The notes below the pieces were generated by a model. That model ran no database searches. It was given only the letters and a program-made list of their open reading frames with translations, and was not told the DNA's origin. A stretch of DNA of 64,000 nt from Tamlana sp038148895 (GTDB lineage Bacteria > Bacteroidota > Bacteroidia > Flavobacteriales > Flavobacteriaceae). The stretch lies in NCBI GenBank assembly GCA_038148895.1, contig JBBVGQ010000001.1; one strand, 5' to 3'. Both the position numbers and the translations under genes were made by a program. Shown piece after piece: positions 30,855-40,187 of the stretch (the stretch's first letter is position 1; every line of letters starts with the position of its first letter).

Positions 30855-33410
30855 TTAAAAGTTAAGTTTGGCTCCGATGCTGAATGTTCTTCCAAAACCA
30901 TAATATACCAGAGCCGTATCGGAATTTGACCCAGAACCATCTTGCGCATCAGAAATATACTCTGTATCAAAAACATTGTTCATTCTGGCGGTTAAGGTAG
31001 CATCGAACGACCCGAAGCTAAATCCGTGGGTCATTGCTATATCAAATAATCCATATGCCGGCATCTTCCAAGCATCTGGAGCACCTGCGGTTCCGCGATC
31101 ACTTGGATCAAATTCCGCATAAAGATTATCATAGTAGTTGTAATCTATTATAAGTCTGGTATCTTCAGAGAATTTATAATTAGCACCCAAAGCCATAGTG
31201 GTTTGTGCAGCATCTGCAACATGTAAATCTTTAATAAACAAGTTAACCGTATCAACTACATTTTGGTCTTCATCTAATATATCGACATCTGTTACATTAC
31301 TGTCCCATCTCCAATCACCTAAAGAAACCATACCTGTTAAACTAAAACTTTCACAAGCTCTATAAATAAAATCCAATTCAATACCTTGGTGAATTGCGTT
31401 AACACCCAAAATGTTTGCAGCAGCTCTAGTGCCATCTGGTTGCTGAAAAGACGCTGTTTCTGTACGGTCATTCCATCTGGTATGGTAAAGGTTGATATTA
31501 CCCGAAAGTTTTTCTGATCTATAGCCATAACCAAGCTCAAAACTCGAAATTTTTTGGTTTGGTGCATCTGCATTGATGTTATCATTAGTGAAATTTAAAA
31601 ACACAGAATCAAAACCGGGGGCCTTTTCAAAATACCCAAGATTTGCGAAAACATTGTGATAACCGTCTATTCTATAGTTAGCACCACCTTTGGCACTGAA
31701 TCCGAAGAAATTGTATCGGTCTGTTTCTTGCAAAGGATCTGAATCTAAATAATTGAAATAATCCACCCTTTTGTAAGATGTATTTGATGCTGCCAAAGAA
31801 ATGAACGTATTAAAGTTTGCGTTAACGTCATACTCCAACTGACCAAATGCACCTAGCCAACCTACTAAGCCATCATTGTAATAATCTCTTTTATCACCTA
31901 CTTGCAATGCCGCGTTAGGATTGTTTACATTTCCATCGTCTAAGGCAAATTGGGCACCTAATAAATCGGTTACTTCAGAAAAGTGAATACCTTTATAGTA
32001 TCTGTAATCTAACCCAGCCAATAAAACTAAATCATCTGCAAGGTTAGTTTTTAAAGTAGATAAAACGCCATACCAATTATGATCATTACGTGATGCTCTT
32101 AAATAGGTCTCAGCTCCGTTAGCACCTGCCGCAATATTTTCATCTACAATTTTGTCAAAATCGATAGGGCCAAAAGCTCCTATTCTATAATCTCCTTGTC
32201 CAGTTGTAGCATCTAAACCAAATTTATAATCTCCGGCAGTTCCGCCTCCACCTCCAGAACCAAATGATGCATATGCTGAAGTATTAATAGAGGTATTATC
32301 ATTTAAATTCCAATAATGGTTCAGAGACATTTGTGGCTTGTTGTAAAAGTTATCTTCTTGGAAAGTAACTTGGCCATTTTTATATCCCCAGTCAGCATTA
32401 AACTTTCTTCCACTTTCTGCATTTCTGTAAGTTTCAATCAAATGCATATTTTGTCTTTGTCCATGACGTTGTTTTGCTCCAAAGGCAGAAAATGACAATG
32501 TATGAGCATCGTTAATTTCTTTAGAAATATTTACGAAATAAGAAACTCCTGAAAATTCCGTTCCATCAACATAACCATCCCCTTCAGTTTTAGCTGCCGA
32601 AACAGTTGCAGCAAAACCACTGTCCATTAATCCCGTAGAGTAAGTTAAACCATATTTAAAATAACCATCATTACCTATGGAAGTGATTACATTCCCTCCT
32701 TCTTCGGCATCTGTAGTTTTAGTAACGATATTAATTGTTCCACCAATAGAAGGTACTGCAATTTTAGCTGCACCTAAACCTCTTTGAACCTGCATAGTAC
32801 TTGTAACATCACCAAGACCCGCCCAGTTAGACCAATAAACACGACCATTTTCCATATCGTTTACTGGAATACCATTGATCATAACAGCTACATTCTCGGA
32901 GTTAAAACCTCTAAGATTGATTCGACCGTCACCATAACCACCACCTGCTTTTGTAGCATAAACTCCAGGGGTTGATTTTAGAATTTCAGGGAATTCTTGT
33001 GTTCCTAGTTTTAATTCAATTTCTTGAGCTTTTACCGTAGATACGGCAACCGGTGTCTTTCTGTCAACAGCCACCGAAGCAATAATTTGAATTTCTTCTA
33101 AGCCTACCTGACTAGACTCTAAGATAACATTTCCTAAAGCAAGATCTCCAGAAAATGAAATGGTTTTTGAATTGTAACCAATGTAACTTATTACAATTTC
33201 ACCAGAGGAAGCTTTGGTAGTTATCGTAAAATTTCCATCAAAGTTGGATGTCACTCCATTTGAAGTTCCTTTTTCAATAACATTTGCACCTGGTAATGGG
33301 ATATCTGTTCCCGCTTCCACAACAGTACCAGTAATTGTACTTTGTGCTAATAAAACTGTAGAAAATAATAACACTACAGCGCACATTAAAAAATGCGTAG
33401 TTCTTTTCAT
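30855..33410 (-). CDS. TonB-dependent outer-membrane receptor with carboxypeptidase-like regulatory domain
   Basis: This 851-residue receptor has a signal peptide ending LLAQ and a CarboxypepD_reg domain (about 24-105: STITGTVVEAGTDIPLPGAN, then NFDGNFTITT). The plug (about 125-235) contains INLRGFNSENVAVMINGIPV, and the barrel ends in FSIGAKLNF. It resembles the receptor at 23739, for example sharing LNHYWNLN/LNHYWDLN in the barrel, so the two are distant paralogues in the same neighbourhood. It imports an unknown substrate with TonB energy. The repeat lipoprotein just downstream is its probable partner. Confidence 0.88.
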   Translation of the reverse strand: MKRTTHFLMCAVVLLFSTVLLAQSTITGTVVEAGTDIPLPGANVIEKGTSNGVTSNFDGNFTITTKASSGEIVISYIGYNSKTISFSGDLALGNVILESSQVGLEEIQIIASVAVDRKTPVAVSTVKAQEIELKLGTQEFPEILKSTPGVYATKAGGGYGDGRINLRGFNSENVAVMINGIPVNDMENGRVYWSNWAGLGDVTSTMQVQRGLGAAKIAVPSIGGTINIVTKTTDAEEGGNVITSIGNDGYFKYGLTYSTGLMDSGFAATVSAAKTEGDGYVDGTEFSGVSYFVNISKEINDAHTLSFSAFGAKQRHGQRQNMHLIETYRNAESGRKFNADWGYKNGQVTFQEDNFYNKPQMSLNHYWNLNDNTSINTSAYASFGSGGGGGTAGDYKFGLDATTGQGDYRIGAFGPIDFDKIVDENIAAGANGAETYLRASRNDHNWYGVLSTLKTNLADDLVLLAGLDYRYYKGIHFSEVTDLLGAQFALDDGNVNNPNAALQVGDKRDYYNDGLVGWLGAFGQLEYDVNANFNTFISLAASNTSYKRVDYFNYLDSDPLQETDRYNFFGFSAKGGANYRIDGYHNVFANLGYFEKAPGFDSVFLNFTNDNINADAPNQKISSFELGYGYRSEKLSGNINLYHTRWNDRTETASFQQPDGTRAAANILGVNAIHQGIELDFIYRACESFSLTGMVSLGDWRWDSNVTDVDILDEDQNVVDTVNLFIKDLHVADAAQTTMALGANYKFSEDTRLIIDYNYYDNLYAEFDPSDRGTAGAPDAWKMPAYGLFDIAMTHGFSFGSFDATLTARMNNVFDTEYISDAQDGSGSNSDTALVYYGFGRTFSIGAKLNF

Positions 33411-33501
33411 AATTAATTATTTGAAATTAGTCGTCGCTAAAATACGTAATATTGAATGATTAACATTAACGCATTGTTAACAAATGCAATATTTGTTTAT
33501 A

Positions 33502-33539
33502 AAAAAAGGCGCCAACTTTAAATTATTGACACCTTTTTT
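33502..33539 (-). terminator. Terminator of the pgi operon
   Basis: On the minus strand AAAAAAGGTGTCAA pairs with TTGGCGCCTTTTTT through two G-U pairs across a 10-base loop, ending in a T-run. It lies just past the pgi stop codon. On the plus strand the same positions are mismatched, so it acts on the minus strand. Confidence 0.75.
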
Positions 33540-33567
33540 AAGCTTTTGTAAAGAAAAATTATACGTT

Positions 33568-35187
33568 TCAGCGTTTAGTCTTATAATAATTCAACAAATT
33601 TTGAGTTGAAGAATCATGATTCCCTTTTCCGCTATCATTAAATTCCTTTAAAATTTTATTGGCCAATTGTTTTCCTAGCTCAACACCAAACTGATCGTAA
33701 CTAAAAATATTCCAAATAATCCCCTGTACAAATATTTTATGTTCATACATGGCAATCAGTTTTCCTAAACTTTCAGGTGACAGCTTGTTAATGAAAATAG
33801 TGTTTGTTGGTTTGTTGCCCTGAAAAACTTTAAAAGGTTTTAGGGTTTCATCTGCTCCTTCAGCAATTACTTCAGCCTCAGTTTTACCATTTAGCAAAGC
33901 CTCTGTTTGTGCCAAAAAGTTTGACATTAATTTATCTTGATGGTCTTGATTTCCGTGCAACGATTCTGTAAAACCTATAAAATCTGCCGGAATCAATTTA
34001 GTGCCTTGGTGTATTAACTGAAAAAAGGCGTGTTGGGCATTAGTGCCCGGTTCGCCCCAAATTATTGTACCTGTTTGATAGGTTATTGGGTTTCCGTTGC
34101 GATCAACACTTTTACCATTGCTCTCCATAATGCCTTGTTGCAAATAGGTTGCAAACTGGTTTAAATATTGAGAATACGGGATAATAGCTTCGCTCTCTGC
34201 ACCAAAAAAGTTGTTGTACCACACACTTATTAAAGCCAAAACCACTGGGATATTGGAGGCAAAATCCTCACTTTTAAAATGCTCGTCCATTTTATGTGCT
34301 CCACTCAATAAGCTATCAAAATTTTTATAACCAACAGCCAGGCTAATGCTCAAACCTACAGCACTCCAAAGGGAAAAACGACCACCAACCCAATCCCACA
34401 TCGGGAAAATATTGTTTTCGTCAATTCCAAAAGCCTTTACATTTTTAATGTTGGTTGATACCGCCACAAAATGCTTGGCAATGGCGGCTTCATCGGCCGA
34501 TTTCAAAAACCATTCTTTAATGGTATTAGCATTTGAGAGCGTTTCTTGGGTGGTGAAGGTTTTAGAAACAATAACAAACAAGGTTGTTTCTGGGTTAAGC
34601 TTTTTAATGACTTCGTTAACGTGGTCGCCGTCCACATTGCTCACAAAATGCGTGGTCAGTTGATTTTTATAGAATTGCAAGGCATCAACTACCATAGCTG
34701 GCCCTAAATCTGAACCGCCAATACCAATATTAACCACATCTGTAAATACTTTTCCGGTGTACCCTTTTCTTTGTCCATTTACCACTTCGTTGGTAAAACG
34801 CTCAATCTTTTGTTTAACCTCATAAACCTCGGGCATCACGTTAACCCCATCAACCATAAAAGTAGCTGATTCTGGTGCCCTTAAAGCCGCATGCAAAACG
34901 GCCCTGCCTTCGGTTTGGTTTATAATTTCACCTGAAAACTGACTCGCAATAGCGTCTTTTAATTTTACCTCATTGGCTAGTTCCACCAAATATTTTAATG
35001 TTTCGTCGGTAATTCTGTTTTTAGAAAAATCGACATAAAAGTCTTCCCATTTTATAGTGAAGTTATCTGCACGCTTCGCATCTTTCGCGAATAAATCTTT
35101 CATGTGCACATTTTTAGTGCCCATGAAATGCTCTTGAAGTTTTTTCCAAGCGCTGGTGGTTGTCGGATTAATAGTTGGTAGTGCCAT
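33568..35187 (-). CDS. pgi: Glucose-6-phosphate isomerase
   Basis: This enzyme interconverts glucose-6-phosphate and fructose-6-phosphate in glycolysis. The protein has 539 residues from MALPTINPTTTSAWKKL, with the PGI hallmarks VNIGIGGSDLGPAMV, FVIVSKTFTTQET, WVGGRFSLWSAVGLSI, the catalytic Glu region MESNGKSVDRNG, and IWGEPGTNAQHAFFQLIHQG. The frame continues upstream to 35235 within the M23 peptidase gene. The ATG at 35187, one base after that gene's stop, is chosen. It is the last gene of a four-gene operon. Confidence 0.95.
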   Translation of the reverse strand: MALPTINPTTTSAWKKLQEHFMGTKNVHMKDLFAKDAKRADNFTIKWEDFYVDFSKNRITDETLKYLVELANEVKLKDAIASQFSGEIINQTEGRAVLHAALRAPESATFMVDGVNVMPEVYEVKQKIERFTNEVVNGQRKGYTGKVFTDVVNIGIGGSDLGPAMVVDALQFYKNQLTTHFVSNVDGDHVNEVIKKLNPETTLFVIVSKTFTTQETLSNANTIKEWFLKSADEAAIAKHFVAVSTNIKNVKAFGIDENNIFPMWDWVGGRFSLWSAVGLSISLAVGYKNFDSLLSGAHKMDEHFKSEDFASNIPVVLALISVWYNNFFGAESEAIIPYSQYLNQFATYLQQGIMESNGKSVDRNGNPITYQTGTIIWGEPGTNAQHAFFQLIHQGTKLIPADFIGFTESLHGNQDHQDKLMSNFLAQTEALLNGKTEAEVIAEGADETLKPFKVFQGNKPTNTIFINKLSPESLGKLIAMYEHKIFVQGIIWNIFSYDQFGVELGKQLANKILKEFNDSGKGNHDSSTQNLLNYYKTKR

Positions 35188-35188
35188 A

Positions 35189-36511
35189 TTATGAATTTGC
35201 TTGTGTGAATACTGGCTGGTTTTGTTGCTCTTCATCTAGAATTTCTGGTTTGAAATTCACATTATCCAGTTCGTACTTAATTGGTTTGATAAAATCTAAG
35301 AACTTTTCTTTTAAACTATCTGAAATGGGTTTTGCTTCTGGTAATTTCTGCTTGAAAGGATCGACTTGTTGACCATTTTTCCAAAAACGGTAACAGACAT
35401 GCGGTCCACCGGTATTACCCGTCATACCAACCCATCCTATAACATCACCTTGCTTTACAAAATCGCCTACTTTGGCTTTACGTCTACTCATATGTAAATA
35501 CTGCGTTTCGTATGTGGCGTTGTGCCGAATTTTCACATAGTTACCATTACCACCACGTCTTGCAGATTCTGTTACTGTACCGTTGGCGGTTGCCATAATT
35601 GGTGTCCCTATTGGTGCGGCAAAATCGGTTCCTTTATGTGGGCGAAGTTGAAAATTGTATACCGCTATCCTACGCTTTAAATTATATCGGGATGATATCC
35701 GACTAAACTTAACAGGAGCTTTTAAAAAGGCACGACGTAAATTTTTGGCTTCATCGTTAAAATAATCCACGATGCCCTTAACTGTATCGGTTTGAAATCT
35801 GAATGCGTAAAATGGCTCATTGTTATGCTCAAAATAAGCTGCTTTTACATTATGCACACCAACGTAAATGCTGTCGTCTATATATTTATCGGTGTAAATA
35901 ACTTTAAAGCGATCTCCTTTTTGAAGACGTCTAAAATCAATGGTCCAAGCATAAATCTCATCGGCCATAATATAGGCCAATCTTGGACTTAATCCTTGTT
36001 TGTCTAAAGTCTCCGAAATATTGTTGGTAATAACGCCCGTTGCTGTTTTTTCAATGTACTTAATAGGTTTTCGTTCCGTATAGGCATGTATGGAATCTTG
36101 AAAATTTACAACCACATATTCTTCCAAATTGGGCTGGTAAATGAAACATTGTGCTGTCTCTAAAGAATCCTTGGCGCATAAAAGCGTGTAGGGTTTTCCT
36201 TTTTGAAAAAATCTGGCAATATTATAGGTCTCTTTAGCTTTTTCGGCTATGTGAAAAATTTTCGGGTAACCAATATTGTTACGCTCTAAAATTTGTCCAA
36301 AACTTTCCCCTGCTTTTACGGTGTCCCTTTTTACAACATAGTCGTTTAAATTAAAACCAAACTCTATCGATTCCATTGGTTCTTCAACAACCGCTAATTC
36401 TTCTTGTGTTTCAAGTGGTTTTTGTTCTTCTTTACAGCTAGCAAAACTTATTACTGCTAGCAGCATAATTAAATATCTGTTCCCCACGTTTCCTTTTCGT
36501 TCTCTGTCCAT
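35189..36511 (-). CDS. Membrane-anchored M23 family metallopeptidase
   Basis: This is a peptidoglycan endopeptidase of the LytM/M23 type on a lipid anchor. The N-terminal signal ends in LLAVISFASC (lipobox). A LysM-like or OapA-type middle part follows (VKAGESFGQILERNNI), then the M23 domain with RPHKGTDFAAPIGTPI (His and Asp zinc ligands), YLHMSRRKAKVGDFVKQGD and TGNTGGPHVCYRFW (HxH-type site replaced by HVCYR, see below). The start is uncertain: ATG 36511 (used here, 43 bases into the tryptophan dioxygenase gene), GTG 36487 or ATG 36466. In M23 enzymes the last zinc ligand comes from an HxH pair; here the motif reads PHVCYRF, keeping its first His. Confidence 0.85.
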   Translation of the reverse strand: MDRERKGNVGNRYLIMLLAVISFASCKEEQKPLETQEELAVVEEPMESIEFGFNLNDYVVKRDTVKAGESFGQILERNNIGYPKIFHIAEKAKETYNIARFFQKGKPYTLLCAKDSLETAQCFIYQPNLEEYVVVNFQDSIHAYTERKPIKYIEKTATGVITNNISETLDKQGLSPRLAYIMADEIYAWTIDFRRLQKGDRFKVIYTDKYIDDSIYVGVHNVKAAYFEHNNEPFYAFRFQTDTVKGIVDYFNDEAKNLRRAFLKAPVKFSRISSRYNLKRRIAVYNFQLRPHKGTDFAAPIGTPIMATANGTVTESARRGGNGNYVKIRHNATYETQYLHMSRRKAKVGDFVKQGDVIGWVGMTGNTGGPHVCYRFWKNGQQVDPFKQKLPEAKPISDSLKEKFLDFIKPIKYELDNVNFKPEILDEEQQNQPVFTQANS

Positions 36512-37386
36512 AAATCTGGAAAAAATATTCTTTTTTGATATTTTGGATGCATATACTTCACCCACTCACTTCCTCCTGTGGCTTCTGCGGTTTGCCCTCC
36601 AATATTTAAATAATGATTTGCTGTATGGTAGTGTGCCATGACCCACTTAATATTTACTGTGTAGTCATAATGGCGCATGGCCTTTACCAAATCTTTATTA
36701 GCTTGTGAAGCTTCGGGCAAAGCCTTAAATTTTGTCCACAAGTTATTATACTGATAAAATTTGGTAAATCTAATAAATTCCTCTTTATATCTATCTTCAA
36801 ATGCCGATAAAGTATAGGTTTTTTTGCCTGTTTTGTAATCCTTGCCAGCGGCTTGCCAATAGAGGTGCTCAAAAGCATGTTCGTATGAAGAATTCCTATC
36901 AATAGTATCTCTAAATCGTTTATCAATAAGATTGATAAGTTCTGTTGAAGAAAATTCAATTTTTCTATACTGGGCGCTTTGAAAACCACTTGCCGGAATT
37001 AAGGTTGTTCTAAACTTATTATACTGGTCTATGTCCATACCATCCTTCATGATACTAAAAGAGGACGTTAGAACATCAAAATATCTACTGATGCGCATTA
37101 TTTTATCAGTGAAAACCTCGGTACTGATTTGTTCGGATTTTGCGACTTGCTCGATCTCACTCAAAATCATTTTAAACAATAATTCAGAGATTTGATGGTA
37201 CATAATAAATACCTTCTCGTCAGGAAAAACGGTGCGCTGTACCTGAAGATTCAACAAAGCATCGGTTTGAATATAATCCCAATAATTAATAGGTTTACTG
37301 TGCAGCAAACCTTCTAAATGTGCCTCAACATCTTGGTCAATGGCATCATATTTTTCTTTTAGTTTTTTGTTTAGGTTGGCACTCAA
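36469..37386 (-). CDS. kynA: Tryptophan 2,3-dioxygenase
   Basis: This heme enzyme opens the indole ring of L-tryptophan to N-formylkynurenine, the first step of the kynurenine pathway. The 305-residue protein carries the TDO signatures NYWDYIQTDALL, MYHQISELLFKMIL, LIPASGFQSAQYRKIEF and the C-terminal region NHYLNIGGQTAEATGGS, with several His residues near the heme. No other kynurenine gene is in the window. It begins six bases after DUF3108 and overlaps the start of the M23 peptidase gene, so all four genes are probably one transcript. Confidence 0.93.
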   Translation of the reverse strand: MSANLNKKLKEKYDAIDQDVEAHLEGLLHSKPINYWDYIQTDALLNLQVQRTVFPDEKVFIMYHQISELLFKMILSEIEQVAKSEQISTEVFTDKIMRISRYFDVLTSSFSIMKDGMDIDQYNKFRTTLIPASGFQSAQYRKIEFSSTELINLIDKRFRDTIDRNSSYEHAFEHLYWQAAGKDYKTGKKTYTLSAFEDRYKEEFIRFTKFYQYNNLWTKFKALPEASQANKDLVKAMRHYDYTVNIKWVMAHYHTANHYLNIGGQTAEATGGSEWVKYMHPKYQKRIFFPDLWTENEKETWGTDI

Positions 37387-37392
37387 AATATT

Positions 37393-38181
37393 CTATCTCT
37401 TCGGCTTTACAACTATTCTGAAAGGATGCTTAAGCCCTTTAAACGCTTCGAGGTCTGCCCTTAGAGACCCCACGGCCAGATCTGCCTTTATGCGTAAAGG
37501 CATTTTATTTTTATCTTTTGACACCCATAAGGTTAAACTTTCTTCCTCTTTAAAAACGCGCCCCGCCATAACATACGGCCTAAATTTTAAAGATTCTATT
37601 TCGCCAAAATCTGTGTCAATTATTTCTTCACCTAGATACTGCAACTTAAACCCATAATTTTCTCCATCAAAAAACATATCAACCTGCAACTCATCGCCTA
37701 TTTTAAGTTTTTCTATGTTTAAATTATTACGTAAATAATAATAAGTTGACACCATATCCTGTATATTGGGTTTGGTGTCAATAACTTTTCTGGTGTTGTG
37801 TTTTTTATCGTTTACATGGGCCTTGTTGTTCACTTGGTCAAAATCAATCTCCAAATCTTTGGTATACCCACCTTCATCAATGTTTCTTATAAACTTGTAA
37901 GGCTGAATGGTTTCCTTGTCGAAATAGCTTTCATAACGGTCTTTCACCTTAAAAAACCATTTAATCATACCCGTGGTCCAGCCTTTTCCCACCACATGGT
38001 ACACTTCTTTATCATTTAATTTGGTTTCTCTTACGTTGAGCGTGGCATTACCAGCCTTGAGCCAATTACTGTAGCTCATTCTAAACTTGAACCATTCGCC
38101 ATCGCCAAATGCAGATTTTGACTGGGCCAATGTAACTTGAACCGATAAAGCCGTTATTAGAATAAGTAGTGTTTTTTTCAT
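37393..38181 (-). CDS. DUF3108 family exported protein
   Basis: This 262-residue periplasmic protein has a signal peptide (MKKTLLILITALSVQVTLAQ) and one DUF3108 domain recognised from GEWFKFRMSYSNWLKAGNATL, WFFKVKDRYESYFD and LKFRPYVMAGRVF...SLTLWVSKDKNKMPLRI. The family may bind lipid-like molecules at the cell envelope, and its role is not established. The frame extends to 38220, but the ATG at 38181 gives a proper signal peptide. It is the first gene of the operon with kynA, the M23 peptidase and pgi. Confidence 0.85.
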   Translation of the reverse strand: MKKTLLILITALSVQVTLAQSKSAFGDGEWFKFRMSYSNWLKAGNATLNVRETKLNDKEVYHVVGKGWTTGMIKWFFKVKDRYESYFDKETIQPYKFIRNIDEGGYTKDLEIDFDQVNNKAHVNDKKHNTRKVIDTKPNIQDMVSTYYYLRNNLNIEKLKIGDELQVDMFFDGENYGFKLQYLGEEIIDTDFGEIESLKFRPYVMAGRVFKEEESLTLWVSKDKNKMPLRIKADLAVGSLRADLEAFKGLKHPFRIVVKPKR

Positions 38182-38256
38182 CTTATTTGGGTCATTGATA
38201 ATGTAACTTCTATGCGCCACATTTATTGTTCAAGTAAGAAATTACAATTACTGTTC

Positions 38257-38264
38257 CAAAAATA
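38257..38264 (-). promoter_or_regulatory. Possible -7 element for the DUF3108 operon
   Basis: On the minus strand it reads TATTTTTG, matching TAnnTTTG, 75 bases before the DUF3108 ATG. No TTG is present at the right distance. The rest of the 271-base divergent gap (38182-38452) shows no other structure I can support. Confidence 0.35.
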
Positions 38265-38452
38265 TAAATTTTATTCAAACGTGTTGGATTTATACTGTTA
38301 TAGTTATGTTAGATTTTAAAGGCTTCTATTGTTTTCTATAGCCAACATTATTGCGAATAACTAACTATACTTATTGTAACAAAAGTTACAATGGAACAAA
38401 TTAAGTAGTTGTATTTTGAAGAATTAATTATTCACCCCATTAATAGACAACT

Positions 38453-39673
38453 TTGAAAAGAAGCGAATTTATCAAAAAAACAACTTTGGGCTCCTTTGCG
38501 GCAATCATAGGAACAGAACTTGTTTTTGGTTCTAAAATACTTAAAGGCTATACCCCTTTGGCCCTGCAAGAACCAGACCCCTTCAAATTATTTAACAAGA
38601 ATCCTGAAATGGTTGTTCTTAATGACAAACCTTGGAATATTGAGGCTCAAGCGCATTTGTTAGATGACAAAATAACCCCTAACTCATGTATGTTCATAAG
38701 AAATAATGGTTTAATTCCTGAAGATATTGACCCAAAAACATGGACACTTACCATTGATGGTGAATCGGTTGTAAAAGAAAAAACATATACACTAGCCGAA
38801 TTAAAATCCAAGTTTAAGCACCACACCTATCAACTAACCATAGAATGCGGTGGTAACGGACGAAATGAATTTGACCCGCCTGCAAAAGGAAACCAATGGA
38901 CCGTTGGTGCGGTGCATTGTGCCTCATGGACAGGTGTTCGCTTACGGGATGTTCTTGAAGATGCGGGAATTAAAAATACCGCTGTCTACATAGGTTATCA
39001 TGCCGCTGATTTGCATTTGAGTAGAGACCCAAATAAAGAACCCATTTCTAGAGGATGCCCGATGGAAAAAGCACTTCAAGACGAAACTATTTTAGCGTTT
39101 CGAATGAATGGCGAAGACATACCCCTTGCTCATGGCTATCCATTACGTTTAGTTGTTGGCGGTTGGCCTGCTTCGGTTTCCGGAAAATGGCTCAACCGAA
39201 TTAGTATTCGAAACAAAGTCCATGACGGTGAAAAAATGACCGGTTCGTCATATCGAGTTCCTTGCAAACCTGTTGCTCCGGGTGATAAGGTAAAAGGTGA
39301 AGATATGTGCATTATTGAATCAATGCCAGTTAAATCGTTAATTACCTATCCAAAAACAGGAGCGATAATCAGTAAAGGAAAGGCACTTAGCGTTAGAGGG
39401 CATGCTTGGGCTGGCGAACTTGAAGTAGCAAAAATGGAATACTCCATAGATTTTGGATCTACATGGACAATATGTCCTGTTGAAAAACCAGCAAACCGAT
39501 TGGCTTGGCAACATTTTAATGCTTCCATAAATTTTCCAAAAGAAGGGTATTACGAAATATGGGCTAGAGCCACCAACACTAATGGCATAGCCCAGCCTAT
39601 GCTCTTACCAGGTTGGAACCCAAAGGGGTATTTAAATAATGCTTGCCATAGAATAGCTGTAAAAGTTAAGTAA
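38453..39673 (+). CDS. sorA: Sulfite oxidase family molybdoprotein (sulfite dehydrogenase, SorA-like), TTG start
   Basis: This 406-residue exported molybdenum enzyme oxidises sulfite to sulfate or acts on a related substrate. The start must be TTG at 38453, because the next in-frame ATG comes at residue 53, and only the TTG gives the N-terminal signal-like stretch KRSEFIKKTTLGSFAAIIG. That stretch is Tat-like but has KK in place of the twin Arg. The molybdenum ligand is Cys132 in TIECGGNGRNEF. GCPMEKAL, HGYPLRLVVGGWPASVSGKW and a C-terminal dimerisation domain from about 290 follow. The cytochrome c gene begins on the base after its stop, giving a SorAB-like pair. Confidence 0.85.
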   Translation: MKRSEFIKKTTLGSFAAIIGTELVFGSKILKGYTPLALQEPDPFKLFNKNPEMVVLNDKPWNIEAQAHLLDDKITPNSCMFIRNNGLIPEDIDPKTWTLTIDGESVVKEKTYTLAELKSKFKHHTYQLTIECGGNGRNEFDPPAKGNQWTVGAVHCASWTGVRLRDVLEDAGIKNTAVYIGYHAADLHLSRDPNKEPISRGCPMEKALQDETILAFRMNGEDIPLAHGYPLRLVVGGWPASVSGKWLNRISIRNKVHDGEKMTGSSYRVPCKPVAPGDKVKGEDMCIIESMPVKSLITYPKTGAIISKGKALSVRGHAWAGELEVAKMEYSIDFGSTWTICPVEKPANRLAWQHFNASINFPKEGYYEIWARATNTNGIAQPMLLPGWNPKGYLNNACHRIAVKVK

Positions 39674-40147
39674 ATGACTAAAGAAGAAGCATTCAGGAAA
39701 AAAGTCATGAAAGTGTACCGGGCCATGGTACTACTGTTTGGCTTGCTTATTATTACCGGTGCAGGATTAGTTTACTATACCATTAATCCAGGATTCTTTA
39801 ATTTTAAATCGGATTCTGAGAATCTTGTGGCCGTTGTAGAAGAAGTTGATGAAGACCGTATTGAAAATGGCATTCATGTAAGAACAGGTTTAGTAGATGC
39901 CGAAGGATTGATGACTGTGGTAAATAATTGTACCTTTTGTCATTCTGCTAAATTAATAACCCAAAACAGAATGAATACAGAGCGCTGGAACGCTACAATA
40001 AAATGGATGCAAGAAACCCAAAACCTTTGGGATTTAGGCAAAAACCAAGAAGTAATTGTCAATTATCTAGTTACAAACTATCCGCCACAAAAAAAGGGAA
40101 GAAGGATGGTTTTAAACAATATTGATTGGTACGAACTGGAGAATTAA
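39674..40147 (+). CDS. Membrane-anchored monoheme cytochrome c (SorB-like partner)
   Basis: This 157-residue protein has one N-terminal membrane helix (about 15-35) and a single heme c motif, CTFCH, in VVNNCTFCHSAKLIT, followed by a predicted Met or His distal region. It should pass electrons from the molybdenum subunit just upstream to the respiratory chain. The ATG directly follows the sorA stop codon, so the two are translationally coupled. The fold is short, as in SorB-type subunits. Confidence 0.85.
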   Translation: MTKEEAFRKKVMKVYRAMVLLFGLLIITGAGLVYYTINPGFFNFKSDSENLVAVVEEVDEDRIENGIHVRTGLVDAEGLMTVVNNCTFCHSAKLITQNRMNTERWNATIKWMQETQNLWDLGKNQEVIVNYLVTNYPPQKKGRRMVLNNIDWYELEN

Positions 40148-40187
40148 ATTTAAACAAAATATAATATAAACAACAATTAAAATAATT

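Noticed and set aside
35188..35235. Extended N-terminus of pgi
   Set aside because: It would overlap the end of the M23 peptidase gene by nearly 50 bases. The ATG at 35187 starts the normal PGI sequence.
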